A stretch of 33,670 nt of DNA from Stenotrophomonas maltophilia (GTDB taxonomy: Bacteria; Pseudomonadota; Gammaproteobacteria; Xanthomonadales; Xanthomonadaceae), in NCBI GenBank assembly GCA_002386405.1, contig DGIP01000344.1, positions 1 through 33,670 on the forward strand, written 5' to 3'. Numbering within the stretch: the stretch's first letter is position 1; the number at the start of each line of letters is the position of its first letter. This document shows, piece after piece, positions 18,039 through 26,400 of the stretch. The notes beneath the pieces are model-generated. The model had not been told where the DNA came from. It saw only the letters and a list, made by a program, of their open reading frames with translations, and did no database searches. Made by a program: the position numbers and the translations under genes.

Positions 18039-19226
18039 ATGTCCATCGCACGCTGTACGACGCCGTTCAAGGTAATCGGCACCACCGCACTGTCCGCCAT
18101 GCTCCTGCTGGCCCCGCTGGTCTCCTCGGCCGAGGACCAGGCCTCGCCGCTGCGCACCTACCTGGCCGCCAAGCGCGAGGCCATCCAGGCCCAGTCGGCC
18201 AAGCCCGGCACGCCCACCGCGATCCACGCCAAGGTCACCGCCGAAAGCCGCTCCGGCGTACGCCGCCTGCGCATCGGGCCGACCGGGGAATTTCAGTACA
18301 TCAGCGACAGCGGGCGCAACTACGCCGGCTACAACCTTGGCGCCGGCTCCTGGGATTCGCTGGTGGGCACGCTGGCCAGCTCGGTGGCCGACGAGTACAT
18401 CGTGCAGGCGGCCGTGCAGGGCGTGCCGCTGGATGGCCTGGACGTGGTGTTCACCAGCATTCCCGAGCGCAAGAGCGAGACGCTGGCCTACCCCAACAAC
18501 CTTTCCTATGTGGCGTACATCGATTCGCCGGCCACCGACGCGCAGCTACAGGCGCTCAAGCGTGCGGTGCATGAGAATTCCTCGGCCATCGACCTGGTCA
18601 CCCGTCCGCAGCAGGTCAGCCATGCCGACGTGGAATACATCCACAGCGCAGCCGAGCGCGATCCGAAGTTGCCGCCGGGCCTGCGTGACTTCATCACCGA
18701 GGAGAAGCGCCCGGCGGTGCTCGCCAGGCAGGTGAAGCCGGGCGCCAAGGCCAAACCGGCCGAGCCGGAAACCCTGGTCGCGCGCGCCCACGTCGAGCCG
18801 CGTACCGGCTTGCGTCGGGTGTTCCTGGGCAAGGACGGTTATCACCAGCAGCTGCATGACAGCGCGCCGGGCCTGCTCGGCTATGGCCTTGCCCCGACGG
18901 TGGAAGAGCACCTGCTCGGCGTGACCGGTACCTGCCTGACCCACATCTTCGAAGTGCAGGCAGCGTCGCGCAACGTACTGCTGGATTCGCTGGAGCTGAC
19001 CGTGGATGGCCAGGTGAGCCCGCGCTTCGGCAGCAACGTGCGTTCGCCGGCCCGGTACAGCGACATCCGTTACAAGGTGCGGATTGAATCGCCGGCCTCG
19101 GAACAGGAGATCGATGCGTTGCGCCAGTCGGTCGAGGCGACCTGCCCGCTGTACAACCTGGTGAAGGACGAGCAGAAGCTGGAAGGCAGCATCGTGCGAG
19201 GCGCATATGCGGAAGCTACGCGCTAA
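18039..19226 (+). CDS. Exported tandem OsmC-like protein
   Basis: ATG at 18039 follows GGAGG. The 395-residue product has a signal peptide (hydrophobic about 12-28, likely cut after VSSA). Two homologous halves follow. The second (about 247-380) has the OsmC pattern: GLLGYGLAPTVEEHLLGV, Cys299 in TGTCLTHIFEVQAA, YSDIRYKVRIESPAS and Cys369 in ATCPLYNLV, the two thiols of OsmC/Ohr peroxidases. The first (about 62-190) aligns in layout (GYNLGAGSWDSLVGTLASSV, then VQAAVQGVPLDGLDV) but has Ser at both Cys positions (about 114 and 181), so it is likely inactive or structural. OsmC/Ohr proteins are usually small, single-domain and cytoplasmic; a periplasmic tandem form is unusual. It overlaps the TonB receptor by 20 bases. 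Confidence 0.8.
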   Translation: MSIARCTTPFKVIGTTALSAMLLLAPLVSSAEDQASPLRTYLAAKREAIQAQSAKPGTPTAIHAKVTAESRSGVRRLRIGPTGEFQYISDSGRNYAGYNLGAGSWDSLVGTLASSVADEYIVQAAVQGVPLDGLDVVFTSIPERKSETLAYPNNLSYVAYIDSPATDAQLQALKRAVHENSSAIDLVTRPQQVSHADVEYIHSAAERDPKLPPGLRDFITEEKRPAVLARQVKPGAKAKPAEPETLVARAHVEPRTGLRRVFLGKDGYHQQLHDSAPGLLGYGLAPTVEEHLLGVTGTCLTHIFEVQAASRNVLLDSLELTVDGQVSPRFGSNVRSPARYSDIRYKVRIESPASEQEIDALRQSVEATCPLYNLVKDEQKLEGSIVRGAYAEATR

Positions 19227-22197
19227 GCGCAGTCATTTGGCGCTGGCCCTGTGCACGCTGCTTGCGCCGGCCGGTGAGGCAGCGGAGGCCGCGGAGCCTG
19301 TGGAGACTGCAGAGGAGGCCGCTGCATCGGCGTCGCAGTCGCAGGGTTCCAACGCCCGTACGCTGGACAAGGTCTCGGTCCTCGGCTCGCAGATTGCCGG
19401 CGGCGGCGCGCAGGCGGCACTGCCGGTGGTGGCGGTGGATCGCGAGCAGATCGATGCGACCCTTGCCACCAACGGCAACGAGCTATTCCGCAGCCTGCCG
19501 CAGTTTGGTGATGTGGCCATTACGGAAAAGGGCACCACCAACGCCGGCCGGAATTCCAACGTCGCACGCGGTGACGTGGGCTCCATCAACCTGCGCAACC
19601 TGGGCTCGAAGTACACGCTGCTGCTGGTCAATGGCCGCCGCACCGTGCAGCACCCGATCAGCAACAGCGGCGATGACACCACCTACAACGCCAACGCCAT
19701 TCCGGTCTTCGGCCTGGAGCGCGTGAACCTGCTGCTGGACGGCGCGGCGTCCATCTACGGCTCCGATGCGGTGGCCGGCGTGGTCGACCTAGTGATGCCG
19801 AGCAACCTGGCAGATGGCGGCGGCGTTCGCCTGAACTACGGCAAGGTCGCCGATGGCCACCGCGAAGAGGTATCGCTGGACGGGTACTTCGGCAGCGACT
19901 TCAGCGAGGGGCGCGGCAATCTCTCAGTGCTGTATGGCTTCTCCAGGCGGACCTCGCAGCTCAATTCCGATGCCTGGTTCACTGCCACCGACGGCCGCCG
20001 CCCGCTGGGCGATGGCACCAGCGTGCCGGACCCGAACGGGACCACCGGCTTCAGCACCCGAACCCCGTGGGGGCATTTCGATACCTATACCGGAAGCCGC
20101 CGCACGGGCAGCTGGTACGTCAACCCCACCACGGGTGCGTTGACTTCCGGCACGGTGCCCACGCGCTATCACTACGATTCGGCGGCCGAGCCGGGCATCA
20201 CCACGTCACCGGCCATCCGCAAGGGCAACGTGTTTGCCACGGGCCGCTTCGACGTCAACGACAGCGTGCAGCTGTTCGGTGAGCTGGGCTATTACCGCGC
20301 CACTTCCGAATCGTGGGTGAGCAGCGAGTCGGGCTTTGGCGGTGATGGCTTCCTGCTGCATATCCGCCCGGATGCCTATTGGGTTCCTGAAGCGCTGCGC
20401 GGTGCCGATGCGATCCGGCTGCTCAACTACCAGTTCGCCGATTCGGGCATCCGCCGGGTGAAGGTGGACAACGATCAGTCGCGGGTGCTGCTGGGCGTGC
20501 GTGGCTGGACCGAGGGCGGCTGGAACTGGGAAACCGCGCTGCTGTATTCACGCGCGCGCAGCACCGATACCCAGCAGGGCGGGCTGACCGATGCCTTCAT
20601 CGAAGCGGTGAACCGCACCGACGCCAGTGCCTACAATCCGTTCAGCGGCGGCGACCCCACCAGCATTCGGGTGGGCGATGCCACGCCCTACGACACCTCG
20701 TCCTTCATCGGCGAGGCGACCCGCGAAGGCACCACGGAACTGGCGCTGTGGGACTTCAAGGTGAACCGCTCCGACCTGCTGACCTGGTACGCCGGCGACA
20801 TCGGCATGGCGGCGGGCGTGGAGTACCGCTATGAAAGCCGCCGGGATGACCGCGACGAGAACATCGATGGCAGCAACCCGTATACCGACTGGTATACCGG
20901 CACGGTCGCGGCCAGCAACTTCTTCACCCACAGCCCGCGACCGGATGTGCGCGGCAGCCGCAACGTCAAATCGGCGCTGATCGAATTCGCGGTGCCACTG
21001 GTGTCCCCGGCGCAGGGTATTCCACTGGTGCAGTCGCTGGACCTGCAGATTGCCGGCCGCTGGGAGGATTACAGCGATGCCGGCAAGGTGGGCAAGCCGA
21101 AACTGGCGGCCGCCTGGAAGGTGGTGGACAGCCTGCTGCTGCGCGGCTCGGTGAGTGGCGGCTTCCGTGCACCGGGGTTGGAGCTGGTGAATTCGCCGCC
21201 GACCTATGGCTTTGGCTTCAACAACGATGCGGTCCGCTGCCATGCGCTGGTCACCAAGGGCGCGCAGCCCGATTACACCGCCTGCTTGAATGCCTTCAGC
21301 AGCGGTTCGTCGGTAAAGCCCTCGGTGAGCTCGGTGACGTCATACGGCGACGACGTCAAACCGGAAACCACCCGTCAATCCTCATGGGGCGTGGTGTTCG
21401 AGCCGCAGTTCCTGCCGGAAGGGCTGGGGGCGATCAGCCTGAGCGTGGATGCGTGGCGGGTGAAGGTGGAGAACCCCATCAGCACCATGGGCGAGGAACT
21501 GCTGTATGACGCCTACCTGCGCGTGGTGGAAGGCAGCAGCAACTCGAACGTGGTGCGCGCGGAGGTGACGGCGGAGGATATCGCGCAGTTCGCAGGCTCC
21601 GGCCTGGAACCGGCGGGCGTGGTGACGCACATCTACAACCGCTACCAGAATCGCCGGCCGCTCACCGCGTCGGGCGTGGACTACAACCTCGGCTGGCGCC
21701 TGCCGGAAACGTCGTGGGGCACCTTCTCGCTGCTGGTCAGTGCCAGCCAGCTCAAGGAATACACCCAGCAGAAACCGGCCGAGATACAGCAGGTGGCCGC
21801 AGCCATCGCCAGCGGGCAGCTGAACATCCTCGTGCCCGACCTGGGGGCGGCCAACGAGGTGGGCATCAACGGCGCGAAGCCGGAGTGGCGGGCCAGCGCG
21901 ACCTTGATCTGGAACCTGCGGGACTGGACGGTGCGGCTGCGCGACGACTACATCGACAGCGTGACCGCCGGCGCGTATTCCGACCGCACGCCGTTCGTGG
22001 TCGGCTCCACGCAGCGCTGGGCGCTGTCGGTAAAGAAAGAGTTCACCCGCGGGCGGCTGAGTGGAACCGCGGTGGAAGTGGGCGCGCGAAACCTGTTCGA
22101 CAAGGAGCCACCGCTGAGCGCCACCGGCAACTACCTGAGCGCACTGCACGAATCCTACGGACGCTACCTCCACCTCGGTATTTCGAAGAACTGGTGA
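19207..22197 (+). CDS. TonB-dependent outer-membrane receptor
   Basis: The 996-residue protein begins inside the OsmC-like gene (20-base overlap) with GAGG upstream of ATG 19207. A signal peptide (about 1-29) and an acidic linker precede a TonB-box-like LDKVSVLGS (53-61). The plug has ELFRSLPQFGD, NLRNLGSKYTLLLVNGRR and ERVNLLLDGAASIYGSDAVAG. The rest is a long 22-strand-type barrel, ending in the aromatic LHLGISKNW expected for insertion by BAM. Such receptors import iron chelates, cobalamin, oligosaccharides or peptides; the large size and plug style resemble the carbohydrate/peptide-type receptors abundant in xanthomonads. Ligand unknown. It forms an operon with the OsmC-like and DUF1684 genes. 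Confidence 0.94.
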   Translation: MRKLRAKRSHLALALCTLLAPAGEAAEAAEPVETAEEAAASASQSQGSNARTLDKVSVLGSQIAGGGAQAALPVVAVDREQIDATLATNGNELFRSLPQFGDVAITEKGTTNAGRNSNVARGDVGSINLRNLGSKYTLLLVNGRRTVQHPISNSGDDTTYNANAIPVFGLERVNLLLDGAASIYGSDAVAGVVDLVMPSNLADGGGVRLNYGKVADGHREEVSLDGYFGSDFSEGRGNLSVLYGFSRRTSQLNSDAWFTATDGRRPLGDGTSVPDPNGTTGFSTRTPWGHFDTYTGSRRTGSWYVNPTTGALTSGTVPTRYHYDSAAEPGITTSPAIRKGNVFATGRFDVNDSVQLFGELGYYRATSESWVSSESGFGGDGFLLHIRPDAYWVPEALRGADAIRLLNYQFADSGIRRVKVDNDQSRVLLGVRGWTEGGWNWETALLYSRARSTDTQQGGLTDAFIEAVNRTDASAYNPFSGGDPTSIRVGDATPYDTSSFIGEATREGTTELALWDFKVNRSDLLTWYAGDIGMAAGVEYRYESRRDDRDENIDGSNPYTDWYTGTVAASNFFTHSPRPDVRGSRNVKSALIEFAVPLVSPAQGIPLVQSLDLQIAGRWEDYSDAGKVGKPKLAAAWKVVDSLLLRGSVSGGFRAPGLELVNSPPTYGFGFNNDAVRCHALVTKGAQPDYTACLNAFSSGSSVKPSVSSVTSYGDDVKPETTRQSSWGVVFEPQFLPEGLGAISLSVDAWRVKVENPISTMGEELLYDAYLRVVEGSSNSNVVRAEVTAEDIAQFAGSGLEPAGVVTHIYNRYQNRRPLTASGVDYNLGWRLPETSWGTFSLLVSASQLKEYTQQKPAEIQQVAAAIASGQLNILVPDLGAANEVGINGAKPEWRASATLIWNLRDWTVRLRDDYIDSVTAGAYSDRTPFVVGSTQRWALSVKKEFTRGRLSGTAVEVGARNLFDKEPPLSATGNYLSALHESYGRYLHLGISKNW

Positions 22198-22202
22198 ACA
22201 TC

Positions 22203-23177
22203 ATGAAGACGCATGCAGTCGTTTCGCTGTTCGTGGTCACCCTGCTCGCCACCGCGTGCAGTCCGCAGGACCGGGCGACGGGGGTGCCATCGGCATCCGC
22301 GGCCGCACCCGCAGCGCTGGACTTCCAGGACGAACACACGCAGTGGGTACGACAACGCAGCGCGGACCTGAGCAAGCCCGATGGCTGGACCAGCCTGATC
22401 GGGCTGCACTGGATCGAAGCAGGCAAGCGCAGCGTGGGTGGCGGCGCGGACAATGCGATCCGCCTGTCCATCGCGCCGGATCGACTGGGCGAGGTGGAGC
22501 AGCGCGCCGATGGCCTGTACTTCCAGGTCGCCGCCGGGGTGCCGGTGACCGTGGACGGCAAGCCGGTACAGGGCGAGGTGCGCCTGGATCCAGAGGGGGC
22601 GGGCGGTGGTACCAAGCTGGCCTATGACGAGGGCAGGGGCCAGATCACCGCGATCAAGCGCGGTCAGCGCCTTGCCCTGCGGGTACGCCACGCCGATGCG
22701 CCGGCACGACGGGATTTCGCGGGCCTGGATTTCTTCCCGGCCGATGGAGCCTGGCGCGTGCAGGCACGGTTCGTGCCGCACCCGGCCGGCAGGACGCTTC
22801 CCATCGTCAACGTGCTCGGCGAGGTCGCCGACAACCCCAACCCGGGCTATGTGGTGTTCGAGAAGGGAGGGCATGAGTGGCGGCTGGAAGCGCTGGGCGA
22901 CCCGGCCAAAGGCCTGAACCTGATGTTCCAGGACCAGACCACGGGCCGGCTCACCTACGGGGTGGGGCGCTACCTGCGCACCGACCCGGTCGCGGCGGAC
23001 GGCACGGTGGTGGTGGACTTCAACCGTGCGCACAATCCGCCCTGCGCGTACACGGAATTCGCCACGTGCCCGCTGCCGCCGCCGGAGAACCGCCTGGCCC
23101 TGCAGGATGGCAGCGGCGAACGCACGCGGCTGGCGGTGCTGGCCGGGGAGAAGAAGTATGCGGGGGGCAATCACTGA
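22203..23177 (+). CDS. DUF1684 lipoprotein
   Basis: The 324-residue protein starts 5 bases after the receptor stop, without a strong ribosome binding site, so translation is probably coupled. A signal with LLATAC makes Cys19 the probable lipid anchor. The remainder has the DUF1684 pattern: LSKPDGWTSLIGLHWIEAGK, RRDFAGLDFFPADGAWRVQA, FQDQTTGRLTYGVGRYLRT, and the strongly conserved VDFNRAHNPPCAYTEFATCP followed by PPPENRLALQ and LAGEK. The family's activity is not known. Placement behind a receptor and an exported thiol protein suggests an envelope role in handling the imported ligand; this is inference. Confidence 0.9.
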   Translation: MKTHAVVSLFVVTLLATACSPQDRATGVPSASAAAPAALDFQDEHTQWVRQRSADLSKPDGWTSLIGLHWIEAGKRSVGGGADNAIRLSIAPDRLGEVEQRADGLYFQVAAGVPVTVDGKPVQGEVRLDPEGAGGGTKLAYDEGRGQITAIKRGQRLALRVRHADAPARRDFAGLDFFPADGAWRVQARFVPHPAGRTLPIVNVLGEVADNPNPGYVVFEKGGHEWRLEALGDPAKGLNLMFQDQTTGRLTYGVGRYLRTDPVAADGTVVVDFNRAHNPPCAYTEFATCPLPPPENRLALQDGSGERTRLAVLAGEKKYAGGNH

Positions 23178-23311
23178 TCGTTGCCGACGACGCGCCAATG
23201 GCTGCCGGCTGAACAGCGCGTGCGGCGTTGACGCGACATCCACGGCTTTTCACAGGGGGTTCCCAGCACCGCGCAGACACTGGCGCTACGTCATGAAGCG
23301 AGGAGCCAACC

Positions 23312-23671
23312 ATGAATCTCTCTACCCGAAACGTGCTGTGTGCAGCCGCCCTGATGGCATCGGTGTTCAGCGCCAGCGCCCAGACCTACGGGCCGAAGGA
23401 TGAAGGGCGCCGCTTCAACGATGGCACCAAGGTGGTCTGCAAGAACGTCGAAGTGCAGCGCAACAGCAAGGATCCGAACCGCATTGCCGGTACCGCCACC
23501 GGTGCGGTGGTGGGTGGCCTGCTGGGCAACCAGGTGGGCGGCGGCAGCGGCAAGAAGATCGCCACGGTGGCGGGCGCCGTAGCGGGTGGCGCGGCCGGTC
23601 GCCAGATCCAGGGCAACTCGCAGAGCAAGAACGGCGACCGCGTGGTGGAGCGCCAGTGCTATCGCCGTTGA
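23312..23671 (+). CDS. Glycine-zipper 2TM-type envelope protein
   Basis: ATG at 23312 follows AGGAG at 7 bases. The 119-residue product has a signal peptide (cut about ASA-QTYG), a short polar segment with KVVCKNVEVQ, then the glycine-zipper GTATGAVVGGLLGNQVGGGS and VAGAVAGGAAGRQIQG, and a C-terminal ERQCYRR. The two cysteines, one before and one after the zipper, could form a disulfide. Related proteins (SlyB/Rick17kDa and UmoD-like) sit in the envelope and affect stability or stress signalling. Single gene, closed by a strong terminator. Confidence 0.88.
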   Translation: MNLSTRNVLCAAALMASVFSASAQTYGPKDEGRRFNDGTKVVCKNVEVQRNSKDPNRIAGTATGAVVGGLLGNQVGGGSGKKIATVAGAVAGGAAGRQIQGNSQSKNGDRVVERQCYRR

Positions 23672-23696
23672 GGTGGTGAGCTGAAGATGCGCAGGG

Positions 23697-23728
23697 AAGG
23701 GCCGATCTCGTATCGGCCCTTTTTGTTT
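23697..23728 (+). terminator. Intrinsic terminator after glycine-zipper gene
   Basis: Perfect 10-bp stem AAGGGCCGAT/ATCGGCCCTT (23697-23706 with 23712-23721), loop CTCGT, followed by TTTGTTT. A textbook rho-independent terminator. Confidence 0.93.
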
Positions 23729-23796
23729 ATCCGCCGGGGCCGGTTTCGTTTCACGATTGCATAACCGGCGCAGTAGCAGCATCGCGTCCATCGGGG

Positions 23797-23818
23797 GATC
23801 AAATCGGGGGATTTGATC
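23797..23818 (+). promoter_or_regulatory. Inverted repeat in the leader of the metallophosphoesterase gene
   Basis: GATCAAATC (23797-23805) and GATTTGATC (23810-23818) are perfect arms around GGGG, just before the GGTGGGG ribosome binding site of the GTG start at 23833. A direct repeat TCGGGGGAT (23791-23799, 23804-23812) overlaps. It could be an operator or an mRNA hairpin near the start. Confidence 0.55.
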
Positions 23819-23832
23819 AGGTGGGGCTGCCC

Positions 23833-25620
23833 GTGAAGACCGTTTCCTTGATGCTCGGCTGCATCGCGTTGCTCGCATGCGCGGCCGTGTCCGCCGATGA
23901 CGTCACCCCGCTGCACATTCCGGGCTGCAGCAACACGACTACGGAAAGCTACAAAAGCCACGCCCTGCCAGGCTGGGATGCCGCACAGCTGAGGTGGTTT
24001 GTTGCCGCATCCGACCCGCAGCTGCCGCGGACGATCGATGATGCCGGCTTCGAAAGCATCAACCTTGCCGCCTCGAAATCGCGGCTGGCGACCATCATGG
24101 ATGACATCTCGTCGTTCAGGCAGTCGGTGGGTGGCGCGGTCCCGGTACTGGTCAATGGTGACCTGACCGATTTTGGACACGGCGGCGAGCGGATGGCCAC
24201 GCAGGAGCTGTTCCGCAGGCTGGCGCCCACCAACGGTGCGCCGTTGTTCTTTCCCGGTCTGGGCAACCATGACTATGCGAACAACATCAACGACTGCGCC
24301 AACAACGGATGTGCGCGCGACAGCGTCTGCGACGTGCTGGGCTGGACGTACGAACTGAAGCCGCGGTTCTGGGATTACCACTTCAACGAGCCCGAACACA
24401 ACGGAAGCTATGGCTACTCGATGGATGTGGGGCCTGATGCCACCTTCGTGCAGCTCAACGACTCGCCTACCTACAACGTGTATTTCTCCACCGGCATCTT
24501 CCACAAGACCCGGTTTGATGCGGTCGCTTGGCTGCGATGGCTGGAAGGGGTATTGCGAGACGCGCGCACGCGGAACCGCTATGTGTTCATCAGCATGCAT
24601 CGTCGCAACGAGTGGCCGGGTGGCGGGTCCGAACGATTCAAGCGCCTGATCCAGGACTACGGCGTGCAGGCGGTGTTCGCAGGGCACCACCACATGCAGC
24701 TTGGCAAGGCCAGTGCTACCGGGGGCAGCTTCGGGACCGTGCCGGTATTCCAGAGTGGCGCGTTGCTCAACATGACCTACCTGATTGTCGAATTCCGGCC
24801 CGAACTCAAGCGCTACACGGTGTACAAGGTGGAGCGGGGCCGGAAGCACACCAGCAAGACCAAGGTGGGCGACTATCCGCTTGCCCTGTCACCGACTCTT
24901 CCCTATCCGGACTTCGGGGACGCGCGCGTGGTCTTCTACGAGGGCAACCATGCCACGCAGGAAACCGTGTGCCATCTGGACATTCCGTTTCCGGCGTTCA
25001 ACGCGCCGGGCCCCCACCGTTGCACCAATGACGAAGTGCGCTCGCTGCGGATACTGAAGGCGAAGCGGGGCACGCAGATTCGCCTGTTCGGCAACTGGGA
25101 TCACCAGAAGAACCAGGGCTATGCCTTGATCAACGTGCTGGACGACATCCTGACGCCGGTGACGGTGGGATCGTTTGAGCGGTCCTACGCCGATCCGGGC
25201 GGGAAGTGGGCCATCCAGCGCTTCAATGGCCACACCCTGGACGGCAAGGTGTCCAGCTTTGCCGTGTTTACCGACCAGGTCTTCGGCCCTGGCACGTTCA
25301 ATCTCTACCGGGATAGCGGCCATACCGACCTGATCTGCTCGATTCCCGTCCAGCCCGCTGACGTGAACTTCGGGCTCTACGGCAACAAATGTCCCAATGA
25401 CCAGGCGCGCTCGGCCATCTGGCTCAATGCCAGGGCAGGCCAGAAAATATGCGTGTTTGCCGACTACCAGTTGCAGGGTGCCTCGACGTGTTTCACGGCG
25501 CACAGGGACTATCCGATCATCGGCGTCCGCTCGTTCAACTACGACTACGCCGACTCCGTTTACACGATGGAAAACGTGGGGCCGGTAGATGGAGAAGGGT
25601 CGAGCCTGTCGATCAGGTAG
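23833..25620 (+). CDS. Exported calcineurin-like metallophosphoesterase with duplicated C-terminal domain
   Basis: GTG at 23833 is preferred because GGTGGGG lies about 6 bases upstream and it gives a compact signal peptide (MKTVSLMLGC start, cut near VSADD); GTG at 23821 is possible. The 595-residue protein has the metal-site motifs ASDPQ (60-63, with Gln in place of the usual DxH His), NGDLTDFG (108-115), GNHD (144-147), ISMHRRNE and VFAGHHHMQLG. After about residue 355 there are two similar modules: FYEGNHATQ... CTNDEVRSLRI... GTQIRLFGNW, and LYRDSGHTD... CPNDQARSAIW... GQKICVFADY. They share CxND-x-x-RS and resemble beta/gamma-crystallin-type folds. Likely a secreted phosphodiesterase or phosphatase; substrate unknown. 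Confidence 0.87.
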   Translation: MKTVSLMLGCIALLACAAVSADDVTPLHIPGCSNTTTESYKSHALPGWDAAQLRWFVAASDPQLPRTIDDAGFESINLAASKSRLATIMDDISSFRQSVGGAVPVLVNGDLTDFGHGGERMATQELFRRLAPTNGAPLFFPGLGNHDYANNINDCANNGCARDSVCDVLGWTYELKPRFWDYHFNEPEHNGSYGYSMDVGPDATFVQLNDSPTYNVYFSTGIFHKTRFDAVAWLRWLEGVLRDARTRNRYVFISMHRRNEWPGGGSERFKRLIQDYGVQAVFAGHHHMQLGKASATGGSFGTVPVFQSGALLNMTYLIVEFRPELKRYTVYKVERGRKHTSKTKVGDYPLALSPTLPYPDFGDARVVFYEGNHATQETVCHLDIPFPAFNAPGPHRCTNDEVRSLRILKAKRGTQIRLFGNWDHQKNQGYALINVLDDILTPVTVGSFERSYADPGGKWAIQRFNGHTLDGKVSSFAVFTDQVFGPGTFNLYRDSGHTDLICSIPVQPADVNFGLYGNKCPNDQARSAIWLNARAGQKICVFADYQLQGASTCFTAHRDYPIIGVRSFNYDYADSVYTMENVGPVDGEGSSLSIR

Positions 25621-25641
25621 CTGCCGAGGGATTGGCTCCGC

Positions 25642-26307
25642 TCACCGCGTCGGCGGATATCCGGCAATCGTCCGGGCCCCGGTGATGATCATCCGCAGCA
25701 TCTGCGCGGTCTGTTCGATCATCTCCGGGTCGCGCTCGGGCGGCTGGTCCAGCGCGGTACCGCCCATGGCGAATACCAGCCGGGTGATCGCCTTGGCCAC
25801 CAGGTGCGGCTCATGCAGCAGCGCGCCGTTGTCGGCGTGCGCCAGCCGGATCAAGTCCACGCAGAGCTCTTCTTCGAAGTAATTCAGTTCGCGCTCGACG
25901 GCTTGCTTGAACGCATCCGAGCCGGCGCTGCCTTCGCGCAGCAGCACGTGCAGCAGGCGGTCGTCCGCTCGCAGCTGTTCGAAAAACGTTTCCACGGACA
26001 GGCGAATGACACTGCGGTCCGACGATGCCGCGCGCTGCCGTGACTCACCAATGATGGTGCGCAGCGAGCGGCCGGCCAGGTCGATCAGGGCCACGGTCAG
26101 TTCGTCCATGTCGCGGAACTGGCGGTAGAACGAGTTCGGGGCGATGCCGGCTTCGCGGGCGACCTCGCGCAGACTCAGGGTCGACACGCTGCGGTGCGGG
26201 CCGATCAGGGTCAGGGCGGCAGCCAGCAGGTCCTCGCGTGAAATCGAGGCTTTGCGGGCCGGCAGGGCGTCGTCGTGGACGGTCAGGTGCGAATCGGGCG
26301 GGGTCAT
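25642..26307 (-). CDS. desT: TetR-family repressor, DesT/FabR-like
   Basis: The 221-residue protein has an N-terminal TetR helix-turn-helix (LSLREVAREAGIAPNSFYRQF, about 45-65) and an all-helical ligand domain. The sequence after the HTH (RDMDELTVALIDLAGRSLR) resembles FabR/DesT, repressors that sense saturated versus unsaturated acyl-CoA. It is divergent from desC-desB, as desT is in Pseudomonas aeruginosa, and a palindrome lies between the two starts. It probably represses the desaturase operon and itself. The symbol is assigned by homology of layout and motif; confidence in TetR is high, in DesT equivalence moderate. It ends 21 bases from the converging phosphoesterase. Confidence 0.85.
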   Translation of the reverse strand: MTPPDSHLTVHDDALPARKASISREDLLAAALTLIGPHRSVSTLSLREVAREAGIAPNSFYRQFRDMDELTVALIDLAGRSLRTIIGESRQRAASSDRSVIRLSVETFFEQLRADDRLLHVLLREGSAGSDAFKQAVERELNYFEEELCVDLIRLAHADNGALLHEPHLVAKAITRLVFAMGGTALDQPPERDPEMIEQTAQMLRMIITGARTIAGYPPTR

Positions 26308-26334
26308 CCAGAGGCCAGACGGTCAAGTCCCTGA

Positions 26335-26394
26335 ATCATAGCCGGTCTGGGCAATATACAAGTGTATACACACCTGTATGCTCGGTCGTATAGT
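26335..26394. promoter_or_regulatory. Divergent desT/desC promoter region with operator palindrome
   Basis: Bases 26357-26378 form a 22-base palindrome with 18 of 22 positions symmetric, centred on the perfect GTGTATACAC (26362-26371). For desC, TATAGT (26389-26394) is a -10 with TACACA (26367-26372) as -35, 16 bases apart. For desT, TATGAT on the minus strand (26340-26335) is a -10 whose -35 region also falls in the palindrome. A dimer bound here would block both promoters. Confidence 0.7.
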
Positions 26395-26400
26395 GGCGTC

